Below are positions 49,401-59,700 of a stretch of DNA of 64,000 nt, in pieces. Below the pieces are notes generated by a model, which worked only from the letters and a program-made list of their open reading frames with translations, did not search any database and was not told the DNA's origin. Source of the DNA: Pagrus major (lineage: Eukaryota; Chordata; Actinopteri; Spariformes; Sparidae); assembly GCF_040436345.1 (NCBI RefSeq), contig NC_133223.1, positions 15,190,113 to 15,254,112 on the forward strand. The letters are read 5' to 3'. The position numbers and the translations under genes were made by a program. Each line of letters begins with the position of its first letter. Positions within the stretch are counted from its first letter, which is position 1.

Positions 49401-50027
49401 TGCAAATGTGTGACATGATGACGTAGTGTGATGTCACTAAGACACATAATTAAAGGCAGGACTACTGACGAGGCGTTTCAGGAGCAGTGTTTTCTGTGCG
49501 AGAGAGGAGCTTCTGTTCTGTACAAGCACAAGAACCTATGTAACACACTGAAGGAAAGGGGGAAAAGCATAGTGCTGTACGTCTCCTTTAAAGTACGATT
49601 AACTGCAGTGCTGTTGTATTGGGGCGATATCAAACTTGTGAGTGTACCTCATACAATGACTGTGTATATCAATTTCCTGTTAATATCTCTTCTTTCTTGT
49701 GTCTTGTCTCTCTACAGGAGGCTGCGCTGTTGGTTGGACCTTATTTAGTCTTTTGCTTATCCTGAATGTTGCTGCTGCACTCTGGTACCTTTATAAATCT
49801 GGAAATTTGCAAAGGTAACAGGTACAGTAGTACTATATGCACATAAATGGAAAATTACAGTGCTGCTGGGAAGTATGTAAGAACATGTTGTATGCACTGT
49901 GTTAAACATTTGTTGCATATTAATTGTTGGTTCATTGTCCAGGACTAGGGAGTTGATATCTGGGGATATGGAGCCGGTCCAACGAAGTCCCAGTGTATCT
50001 GACAGTACTGACTCACGTGGATTATGA
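43437..50027 (+). CDS. Gene F: nectin/PVR-like protein (V-C1-C2, TM)
   Basis: Seven exons: 43,437-43,548 (signal peptide), 45,295-45,636 (V), 45,730-46,032 (C1), 47,239-47,332 and 48,692-48,846 (third Ig domain, split), 49,718-49,814 (transmembrane), 49,943-50,027 (tail); 395 residues. Junctions are GT-AG, all phases agree. V: VVLPC, LSQISWQR, DEGTYTC, then TLFPSGN, close to the TFPxG loop of PVR and nectins; a G-x6-G sits before it. C1: SLVTC and LVQC. C2: SFEC, TWSR and GLYQCEASNPYGTKRG, the typical nectin third domain. Membrane helix about WTLFSLLLILNVAAALWYLY. The tail is about 30 residues and lacks the C-terminal afadin-binding motif of classical nectins, so PVR-like is the better label. 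Likely cell-surface adhesion molecule or ligand for TIGIT/CD226-type receptors. The start was chosen for the hydrophobic signal and the phase-1 junction. Confidence 0.85.
43713..43743. repeat. T14-G17 homopolymer pair
   Basis: Fourteen T (43,713-43,726) followed by seventeen G (43,727-43,743), directly abutting the tandem MITE array. A likely polymerase-slippage site and sequencing-error risk. Confidence 0.9.
43745..44305. mobile_element. Tandem palindromic MITE array, 164-base period
   Basis: Units start with GTGACTGCACC at 43,745, 43,909, 44,073 and 44,237, exactly 164 bases apart; the fourth is partial. Each unit has inverted arms of 27 bases (opening GTGACTGCACCCTG and closing CAGGGTGCAGTCAC). 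Between units lies GGCAGGGCCTGCC, so the end of one unit and the start of the next form a palindrome of about 77 bases. CAGGGCC with inverted repeats suggests a hAT-type non-autonomous element whose neighbouring copies share one terminus. No counterpart is seen in intron 1 of G. Confidence 0.8.
44480..45290. other. Intron 1 of gene F, copy-specific part
   Basis: Contains an ACAACAACAACAACAA run (about 44,640) and a GC-richer segment at 44,740-45,050 with no match in gene G, whose intron 1 is only about 550 bases. From about 45,060 the sequence matches G again. No exon seen in the specific part. Confidence 0.5.
49090..49587. mobile_element. Family 3 TTAA MITE in intron 5 of gene F
   Basis: Diverged copy of the element at 9,484. 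Left end GGAGACATATTGTC, right end TACGTCTCCT followed by TTAA (49,588-49,591). The left TTAA is eroded. The paralogous copy in G is at 61,654-62,151. Confidence 0.7.
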
Positions 50028-50075
50028 AGACAACAGGCAGAGGCAGAGGTAGAGGAATTATGTAAAATATTCAGT

Positions 50076-50540
50076 TTGTTACAGAACTAATAATTTAAAT
50101 TCATTAAACTTTGGCACAACTCTCTACAACATATTTCTGGCCTAATGTTGTGACTCTTTAATCAAGCTTATGGAACAAACGCAGTCACCTCTATCTGCAT
50201 GTTCCTTCAGGTGAGGTCAGGTTTGACTTGGCTTTGGGTTTTTGTCAAATGTGTTGGTGTTTTTGTTTTTTTTTTGCATTTGCTGCTGTTCTGTGGCTTT
50301 CAGTCGGCTATACCATTTACACGCCACTAGAGGTCATTCATATTACAATTTATGATCTTGAGGCTGCACTGTTTGTTGGACCTTATGTAGTCTTTTGCTT
50401 ATCTTGAATGCTGCTGCTGCTGCTGTGTGGTACCTTTGTAAAAGCAGGAAATGGTACAAGACAAGGTAACAAGAACAGTAGTAGTTCGTACAATTAAGTG
50501 GAATAAAAACAGTTTGGCTGCTAAGTATATAAGAAATATA
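50076..50540 (+). pseudogene. Internal duplicate of exons 5-6 of gene F
   Basis: Downstream of the stop codon, intron sequence from about 48,566-48,655 is repeated and joined to a fossil of the end of exon 5 (TATGGAACAAACGC, with TTCAGGTGAGG donor at about 50,210) and a second transmembrane exon (50,360-50,465) that still reads openly (CTVCWTLCSLLLILN) with its donor. The acceptor AG of the transmembrane copy is lost (TTGAGG instead of CAGGAGG). Gene G has the same arrangement at 62,640-63,110, so it predates the F-G duplication. Confidence 0.7.
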
Positions 50541-51319
50541 TCAGGGATTTTTACAAGGATGTGGAGCAGCCGGCCAGTGAGCCAGCTCGGGCCAGCTGAT
50601 GCTACTAGTCCACTATATACACTGATCTTAAGCATATCTGAATGAGTTTACCAACCCATTCGTAGACATGTAGTCAATTATTGTAAGAATAAAAGGCCCA
50701 AACACCAGCAAAGGCTCTATTGTAATGCAAGGAATTATTATTATTATATTTTTCAAATGAACTGCATATTTTAGGGGCTAAACAGGCTTGAAAATGCACT
50801 ACTGCTGTTGGTAAAATAACAAAGCACAACACCATAACAAATCACTTGGCACAAATAATGCAAATCTACTAAATTAACGCAACTTTTAAATGTCTGCAAA
50901 TAAGTGAAATGCCTCTTTCATGTGGTTGGTGAGACAGAATTGGGCATGCAGCTGAGCTAAAAAAACTCCACTTACAGTTTATTTTCAGATGATGTTAAAT
51001 CAGACATTACAGTATTTTTTCACTTGCCTTATTGGACAACTGTATCTGAAAATATACTGCATGCTGTATCACTAAAGCTGAGCTGGGGGTTCATGTCTGT
51101 CTCACCAGGAGGTGTTGAACAGGACTGATGGGAAATATCTGACACACTGGAAACTATCGAAGTTAACTTTTATTTTACTAATGTTTTACCAAGGTTCAAT
51201 ATGTATGGAATTTATTTTATAAATAATTCAATTCAAAGCCAATACATCAACATTGGATTACAAACATGTTCCCCTTAAATAATCTTATTTTTGTTGAATG
51301 AGAGTGCATTTATGTTTCT

Positions 51320-51325
51320 AATAAA
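51320..51325 (+). terminator. Candidate poly(A) signal of gene F
   Basis: AATAAA about 1.3 kb after the exon 7 stop codon. Other AT-rich hexamers occur nearby, so this is one candidate. Confidence 0.3.
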
Positions 51326-51550
51326 ACAATATTTTAACCATTGTGGCCTGTCTTGATCAACCTTACAGTGAAGGTGAAAATAAATAAATACATATATTAA
51401 ATGAGGGCTAATGATTCTTAATGGAAGACAGACGCAAACATTTAAATTCATTTCTAAATCAATTTGACTAATTTCTGTATGATATACAGTAAAAGTTGAC
51501 TTTATATAATATGTAATGTATAAAATGTATAATCATTTCCTTTTTTGCAG

Positions 51551-51602
51551 GTTCTCAGCAGAAAGAAACGGCACCGCAGCTTCTCCTGACTCCTCCTCCT
51601 AA
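51551..51602 (+). CDS. Possible alternative last exon of gene F
   Basis: TTTTTTGCAG acceptor followed by a frame that joins the phase of the transmembrane exon donor (AG|G) and reads RFSAERNGTAASPDSSS then stop. It would replace the exon 7 tail by a serine-rich tail of about 17 residues. No transcript evidence; the matching place in gene G lies beyond the window end. Confidence 0.3.
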
Positions 51603-53030
51603 ATCCCCAAATGAACAATGATAATACAGAGATTATTTTTATTATCAGGCTTTTGGATATATCTAATTTTTTTTAACTCTCAGGTACTGTAACAAATATG
51701 CTGAAATCTTGACACATCTCTGAGCTCTGTAAATCTTACTGTTTTTTCTTTATACTGTTTCATCTCTTTGTGTCTCTCATCTCGTGCCTAAGTGAATGAG
51801 ATGAAGCTACATATCATCTCAAAACACAGTGAAAAGTAAATAATGTAATAATGAGATAACAAAACTTGAAGAACATTATGAAATTTAAGTTATGAAGAGT
51901 TACAAGAAGGTTTTTAAAGGATCATATTAATAATTTAAAATCCATTTAATATTGTCTCAGAAAGTTCAAGGGCTCAAATCAAATCCTGAATCAGAAGAAG
52001 TATTAATGCTGGAACAATTACTATACAAAAACCCAAAGCTAATCTGGAAAGAAAGAAAAGAAACTGGGTCCTAAGTAGTTCAAGGAAAATCCAGTGGAAG
52101 TTTTATTAGTGACGGGGACGTTGTGAGTTGCATCAGTGAAGTAAAAAGGGTGTAGTAACAGCTACATTGAAGAGCTCATCCAGAACAGAAGGTATTCCAA
52201 AAAAGCTTTAAGGGGAACCTATTATTCTAATTTGTAGCTCTATATGTTTTGTCTGTGACTCCACTACAGTAGCTTTGCATGATTTACAAATCAATTTGCA
52301 GGATTTTAATCAAATTAAAAGTGTGTTATTTATCTTATACTGGCCCTTTATTCAGCCCCCGAGTTCATTCGGTGTCTGAAACGGTTCCTCAGAGGAGCCG
52401 AATAACTTTTTAACTTTACTATTCCAATTGTGGTAAAAGAATTTTTTTTAAAATGGTATTTTTAAATTATACAGTGACACATTGTTGGTGGATCAAGAGA
52501 AAAATGAGCCTATATTGATCAAATTTTTGCACTTTCATATGTTTTGTTGACGTTATGGAGTAAAACACAGAGGATTAATGTCTTTTAATGTTAAACATAG
52601 AAAACAAAAATATAAATATTATATTTAAGAGATTATATCAAAAATTCAAGAGTTACTGTGAAATGGAATGAAACCTTTGCACTATATGTAGAAGATGTGT
52701 GATATGTATCTGTTTGTTGTTCAAGTGTAATCTTCCCCTCATGCATTACGAGGTGTACTGTATGGTAACAGCTTGCCAAAGAATGTGTGCCATTGACCAC
52801 TGGTGTTGCTATCGAGAAAGAAGCCTTTTGGGATTGTGCTGGTTGACATGTTGATTGTAATTGGCTGTATTTTAACCATTTTGTGTAACTTGTGAGGAAA
52901 AGTATAGCACTTAGCCACTGCACTGTTCGTCTAAGTTGCTTCTTTATTTCTGGATTTCCTGTTTGTAATTAAAAACTCTGCACTTCACTTCAGTCCTGGC
53001 TTTTATAAATTACGTTAAGTTATTTTACAA
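51603..53030. other. Gene-free stretch after gene F
   Basis: AT-rich, no exon seen and no clear repeat boundary. Confidence 0.4.
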
Positions 53031-53034
53031 GTTA

Positions 53035-53530
53035 TTTTATGAGACCCTTTTCACAACAGACATTTTAACTTGTCAAACGGGAAAAGCAAAGGTGTAAATA
53101 ATATTAATGATGGATATTCTGTCAGTATGAAGGCATGTCAGTGAGTGAGCAATGCACAATACCAGAGCCCTGGAACTGGCTCACATAACTAGTATGCAGC
53201 CATTATTGATGTTACTTTACGTCCTTTTCCTCTAATAACAAGTAAAATGTTAGAGAAGAGTCTTTTGACAAAAAAATATTTACTCTGTTTCTACTTTCCA
53301 ATTTTCTCATCTATGTTGTTATAAGATATTTTCTTATTGTTCTGTTTTGACAAGAAACTTGTTATAACAACATGTCGCTTAACTTTGTTCAGTGACAATA
53401 CTTTCATGTGAAAATCAACGTATCTCATTTCATAACCCGATGAATGAGTATGTTTTAATAAGAAATCCACACATGTTGAAATGAGCGAAATATCCAATCA
53501 GTGCCTTGATCAAAGAGCTGCAGGTGTAGG
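53035..53530 (+). repeat. Dispersed repeat shared with receptor introns
   Basis: Diverged copy of the repeat in intron 3 of B, C and E, ending AAAGAGCTGCAGG. Confidence 0.5.
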
Positions 53531-53539
53531 GTGAAATAA

Positions 53540-55345
53540 AGTTCAAATGAATGCTCAGACACTAAATCTGTCTTTGTCTCTGATTGCAAGGGATTATTTA
53601 TTGCATGCACTTGAGAATGAAGAGAAGTTGGTTACATTGCAGCTTGTACTTGAATATCACAAGCATGTACAAGTTTATCAGCAAGGTCAGACCATGCTGT
53701 CCAGTCTGACCAGGGTGTCTCTCATAACATAACTGTCTTCTACTATCTGTACTTTCCCTCCTCACTCTGTGTGAACAAGGCCACTCTTCTCACTCGTTTC
53801 AGTCACTTCATTATGCTGAAACAACTGGAAAGTGGAGCCTCATTATCAATCATCTCTGTAGAGCTCTGCATCAATCATCCAGAGGCTTGATGTCTAAGTT
53901 GCTCAGGAGAGAGATGAAACGGGAGAGAGTCACCTGTCAGAAAGTATACAGAGAAAATGGTCAGACTGCCAGAAAGACAGGATAAATAAAGTCCCAGTCA
54001 GCTACTACTTTAGGATCAAACACAGAGGAAAAAGAGAAGCGGGTCAAAAGGACATTTCTTTCCCATAGCATGTGTTTATAAGGGGAATTCTAAGGCTAAA
54101 ACACTTTTCCTCTGTCCTTCTGTGGATGAAAGGCCAAAACAGAGAGAAAAGAAGTTTTGAGATTTTCGTGTCAAGTTTTGCTCAACTTTCCTCCCCCACT
54201 GCTCTCCCTCCCCACCTCCTTCCTTCCTGCCTTCCTTTCTTCCTCTGCCTTTCAATTCTGGTGAACTGTAATTAAAAATACTGTACTTTTTTTTTTTACT
54301 TCACTACAGCTAGTTAAAAGCAATCTAAAAGAGTCACTATTCAAATGTAATCTTTAGATTGAATCGACTTTATGGTGGAAAGAATGCTGACCAAAGTACT
54401 GCACTTAAGTACAATATTGAGGTAATTTTACTTTACTTGAGCCAGAATTCAGAAGTTATATATTTTTTTAAGAAATCATGTAAAATGTGTTAGTATGTCA
54501 CTACAAGCTGTAACTTGCACATTTCCTGAACTCAATGAAAAACAATAAAATTACCGTTAATAACATTAACTGAATTACAACCTGGCCCAGGCAACAAAAG
54601 AGGAGTCACAATGGAAAAAGTAATTTATTACGCCAAGATAAGGAGCTGCAGAGTACAGGGTTGTAATGTGTGGGGAGATTTATTGAGGGTTCAGTTACCT
54701 AAACAAAAGTCCCCTTTATGATCCCCAAAGTCGGAGAACACCTGTTCAAACAGAGACCTGCCTCCTGCTTCTTGAGGTAATTTTACTTGACGCACTCAAC
54801 TCAGTTCATACCATGAATATTTAAAAAAAGAAAAAAAATGTGTTAGTATGCCATTACAAGTTGTAACTTGCACATTTCCTGAACTCAATGAAAAGAAACA
54901 GGCCTAAAAGGTATCACACAAAGATGGAAAACCTTGAAGTCAAATAGTACGAACACTTACCTATGAAATAAACCAGTGAATGTAATATTACAGTCAGCGA
55001 AAAATCTTCAATTTACAAAGCAATATTAAATAATGATGTGATGAGTGATTTAACAGCTTTATTTTTTTTGTTTTATATGTCGGCATATATGAACATTTTC
55101 ACCAAAAAAAAGTTCCAAGGAAATTAAATGAATCAATCCACAGTCATAATTTATTAAACAGTTGGATTTTCAGGTCTATAGCACTTTTTTTCATGCTACT
55201 TCATAATTCTGCTCCAGAGGCAATTATTGTACTTTTTACTCCATTACATTCATCTGACTGCTACAGTATAGTTACTAGTTACCTTGAGGATCAAGATTAT
55301 ACCCATGAAACATCAACTTAATTAAAAGTAGTTCAGATTTTCTCT
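53540..55345. other. Gene-free stretch with repeat fragments
   Basis: No exon supported. A block reading GTTGTAACTTGCACATTTCC occurs twice (about 54,486-54,540 and 54,838-54,892). GAGGTAATTTTACTT flanks the intervening segment on both sides (54,419 and 54,774), suggesting an insertion with duplicated flank or a local tandem duplication. Fragments of the hAT-like AAGTACAATATTGAGGTA repeat are also present. Confidence 0.4.
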
Positions 55346-55350
55346 CAGTC

Positions 55351-55920
55351 TGTCACGGGTATGGTGAGGACCCAAAAGCAGCACAGGCAGACAGGATATC
55401 AGTCGGTAATGACTTTTATTTATCACTGGCGTCTTTAACAGTTTACACAGTGACAGGGAGAAAAGTCTTGGCTCACAGTGATCTGCGAGATCAGAGAAGG
55501 AGTGAGTCTGGCGTCGCTGACTGAAGGCAAAGCCAGCAACAGTTGGATTACCTAGCAGGCAGACAGGTCCGGTGGTGAGCTGTGTAGCCACAGAGCCGAG
55601 CAGGTGTGTAACCAGGAGGGGATAGGCGAAACTCGTGGTCGAAGACAGAAGGCTGAGGTAATATCCAGGAGATCGGTCAGGCAGGATAGTCAGAGGCAGG
55701 CAGGGTCGGAACCGGGAGATCAGGCAGAAAAACGCTGGAGAGTCTGGTGCAAGCATCGAGAACAATCTGGCAATGAGTGAGAGTGGAGCTGGAGCTTAAA
55801 TGCAGCCAGAGCAGAGCAGAGAGCACAGGTGAGTGGAGTTGGCTTGATGAGAGGGGTGTGTCTGATTGGCAGATTGAAGCAGGCAGGTGCAGAGTGGTGA
55901 GGCAGAGCTGAACTGTGACA
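55351..55920 (-). mobile_element. Solo LTR between genes F and G
   Basis: 570 bases bounded by TGTCACGG and CTGTGACA with a perfect 5-base flanking duplication CAGTC (55,346-55,350 and 55,921-55,925). On the minus strand a TATA-like CATTTAAG (about 55,797) precedes AATAAA (about 55,415), so the LTR points left. No internal region remains. It resembles the abundant fish LTRs that contain long purine-rich GGCAGGCAGG stretches; family not assigned. Confidence 0.65.
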
Positions 55921-56199
55921 CAGTCCCTCCCAACCCTCCTGAGAAACTTTTCATTAACCTGGTCATATGATGGGTAATGTTTAATCATGTAGAATTAAAG
56001 CAAAACGAGGAAAGGGCTTTTAATACACAACTGCAACGACTTGTTCAATACTTTTTGGGAATGGAAGCAATAACAAAAGCCAAGGTCAAACATGTGAGGT
56101 GGCAGGCCATTCAGTTTCCCTTTAAATAAACTGTCCTTCAAGAACAGAGATTTCTTTGTATGAGGTTTTTTTCATGATCTCAACAATAAATAGCTGTTC

Positions 56200-56745
56200 T
56201 GTAGCCGGGCGTGAACTTCATGTGCACAGTCATTCATTAACACTGATGGCTTTTTGACATTGCTTATTAACTAGACAACAATTAGAAAAGGCTCTGCTGA
56301 TGTTATTGGTCACTGTCATGTGGACCTGCAGGATGCTTTTACAAAACACCACTGACCAGAGTTTGGATTTGTCTGTCGGCCCCACACATCAGTATCACAG
56401 AGGAGAATGGGTTCAATAACTGAAATGAGCATTTTGAGCCAAATTAGAATTGGAAACTTTTGATTACAGAAAATACAGGATTAAATAATATGTCTGCCTT
56501 AACCAGCATGAAGGAACAGAGACTTTTGGCAAGAAAGGCTACATCCTGTTACAACTAAGCTGTACTCACTGATATCAGCCTGACTAGCTCCCCTCTCCCT
56601 GATCCTCCTTTTCCTACATTTTCCTCTGACCTGGTTCAGGCAGCGTTTGGAAAGTCCCACACATTTTACTCTCCCGTGAACGCAGAGCGATGACGTGCCG
56701 TACAGCCTCGTTCTGGGTGCACACTAACACAAGTGTTCTGGATGG
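56200..56745 (+). promoter_or_regulatory. Upstream region of gene G
   Basis: Homologous to both copies of the upstream repeat of gene F (42,105-43,370), including the final 100 bases before the start codon. This marks the left side of the F-G duplication. Confidence 0.5.
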
Positions 56746-59700
56746 ATGGAGTCTGTTTCTTTGTGCGTTTTCTACGACAAGTTATGGACAGCGTGTTTCT
56801 CCAGGAGCAATACGATGTTTATACTGGTGTCCGCGATGATCCTGAGCACAGTTACAGAAGGTTTGTGAGCTGAATGTGTCTTTATTTAGCCTACAAGGAC
56901 AGCAGCTTTGCCGTCTCATGGTGAGCTAGCAAAGCCGAGGATGCTGAAGTAAAGAACAGTTGGTAAAACCATACAATACAGAGACATGAGAGGCTATTCT
57001 GTTTGTTTGTATTGTATTGTATTCTGTTTTGTCTGTGTTTAAAGACAACACGGCCTGTTGAGGGATGGTGTTGTTTTGCATTGTTGGACAAGTTGAGTCA
57101 GGTTCAACTGCCACTCCTGCAGTTGCAGCTCAGTGGTCCCATTAAGAGAAATCAGGAATGACTGAAATGGCAATATTTAGACTACGCCTAAGACGCCTAA
57201 ACTAACTCAGTTCATTTTTTAAACGCCCACACCAGCAATTCTAGACTGTTTTCTTCGTGTGGACGGAGCACTGATACTGAGACAAAAAGATGTGTCTTTT
57301 CTACATGGAGGATGCCAGCTTACATCTTCCTGGATACCATGTATTTCCATACTTGTTTCTGTGCCTTCTGACTTGAGATCTGAATCCTGATGAGATTTTA
57401 CACCCCTCACAGCTCTGCAGGTGATTGGAGGAAACAAGACGGTGATCCAAGGAGGGACCGTTGTCTTACCGTGCAAACTCATTGACACCAGGGAAACCCT
57501 CAGTCAGATTTCATGGCAGAGGATGACCCGAGGGAAACCTCGGAATGAAAATTTCTTCACCATCTTACCTAAAGATGGACCAAAGTTTGTCAATGGAGGT
57601 GATGAGCGATTTACATTTATTGGGAGCATTGATGACAGCAATGGATCTCTCCAGTTATCCAACGTCACGCTGATGGATGAAGGCACCTACACGTGCATCT
57701 TCACCCTGTTTCCCAGCGGTAACCACGAGACACAAATACCTCTAAACGTGCTCGGTATGATGCTCTGTTTATAAAAATATTTTCTTTGTTAATTTATTAT
57801 TTGATTATTCATATTTATAAATTTTTTGTGTACTGTGACTGTCGTAGTGCCTCCAGTCTCAAGCCTGGAAGCTCATCCTCCTGTTTTGGGTGATAAGGAG
57901 GTTTCACTCGTTACCTGCACAGCTGCTGGTTCCAGGCCTCCTGCAGAGGTGAGGTGGCAAACTGGTGATCTGGCAGATAAACTGAGGGCAACAACCAACT
58001 CCATTGAGTATGACAATGGTACAACTACCACAGTCTGCTCGCTGTTTAGAATACCAAGCAGAGAAATCAACAATCAGTTGGTCCAGTGTGTCGTCAACAA
58101 TGCAGCCCTGGAGAGAGAACAAACTCTGCCCTTCACCTTACAGGTCTACTGTGAGTATACAAATACTTCCATTCATCACTTACTTCTGCAGAAGAATCAG
58201 GGAGACTCTTTAACTCAGATCTATATAATAATGACTTTCTGTCCTTCAGATGTTGGTGTGGACTGAGACTGGGTTCCAACAACAAGGATAAATGTTCAAA
58301 CCAAGTGAAATCATGGTTTAATTTTAAATTATGTTGCACAAAACTGTAAAACTAGTGTGATTAAACCTTTCTATAACCTCAGTTTAGTTTTTGCTCTAAA
58401 AGTGGAATAAATGTAATTCTGTTGCACCGAAACCTTAAACTCCAATTTAAAACTGTGATCCAGTAGTAACTTAAACTTACACTTGAGGAAATGTAACTTT
58501 TTAAATGGATTGAGCAAAGTAATCAACTTTGTTGATGGAGTTATGGAACTGAACATGAAGAATGAACTGACTGTCAACAGGGCAGTGAGGAGATGCAGCT
58601 GTACCACAAATATTCTCAACTCCTTGTGGCCCTGAAATGTTATGCCACTGGATGTTTTCAGAGGATAGGAACCTGTTTGGCCTACACAGCTCCTCTTTTT
58701 GCAGCATAGATTTGCATGTCAATTACAACAGGGCTACCTGTTTGAAGATGCGTCTTTAATTAATGACGTGCTTATCTTGAGTCGTAAATGTTTAAAAGCA
58801 GCAGGCTGATCTAGGATGTACTGGTGGTTTAAAGAATGGCTGTAAATGCTCTGCTCACTGCCATATTATATTGTGAAGCCCTGCATTTAATTTCCTATAC
58901 ATTCTTAAACAATAAAAGTCCCTCATTTCTTTTTTTATGTAAAAACCTTTTCATAATGAAGCAACAAAATCAGGAGATGTTTTTTTTTCACCAGCAGTAA
59001 CTTAACCACAACTCCTGAAAAAGCTGTATGTAGTGTTTTGTTATATACATACATATATATAAGGAATACAAACTACAGTCTACAAAGATCAAGGTTTTTG
59101 TCCTCCTTTTCACCCACTAGGTCCTGACAGTATGCAGATTTATTTCTGTATTTATTTTAATCTAGGTAGCATCTCCATGTTTGTATGTGTGAGCGCCCTT
59201 ACCAGCATGCGAACGGCGCGCCACCACAGCACAACACTAAGCAGTCATTGCTGTGGTGGGTGCCGTTCACATGCTGGTTAAGGCGGCCAGTGGTGAAGAC
59301 ATGTAACTGGGCTGTAGGATGGGGTTCCTGAGCTAGTATTTTCTCACTTACAGCAATAACCCAGCCCATTCTCTCTGCCTGTTTCTTGCAGTCCCCCCCA
59401 CTGAAGTGTACATTCATGAACGAGCTTCTGGCTCGTTTGAATGTGTGACTGAAGCCAATCCAGATGCAAAGTTTACCTGGAGCAGGTAAACTAGTTTGAA
59501 TTAACTGGTTTCAGTGGAATTTTTTTATAAAACAATATTATGTTTAACCTCAACGTCATTGTCACAACCTCTGTACAGTGGTGGGACTAGACCCAAAGTA
59601 TGATTAGAAAAATGTACTTAAGTAACAAAAGTAAAAGTAAATGAATGGGATCAATGTCCCCTGCAATTGTTACATCGATAGCTTAGATTATTAAATTATT

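Noticed and set aside
50360-50465. Second transmembrane exon of F as a functional alternative exon
   Set aside because: The acceptor AG is replaced (TTGAGG), and the copy in G has the same defect. Kept as a fossil unless transcripts show otherwise.
55322-55988. 147- and 103-residue minus-strand frames
   Set aside because: They lie almost wholly inside the solo LTR and do not match gag, pol or env features.
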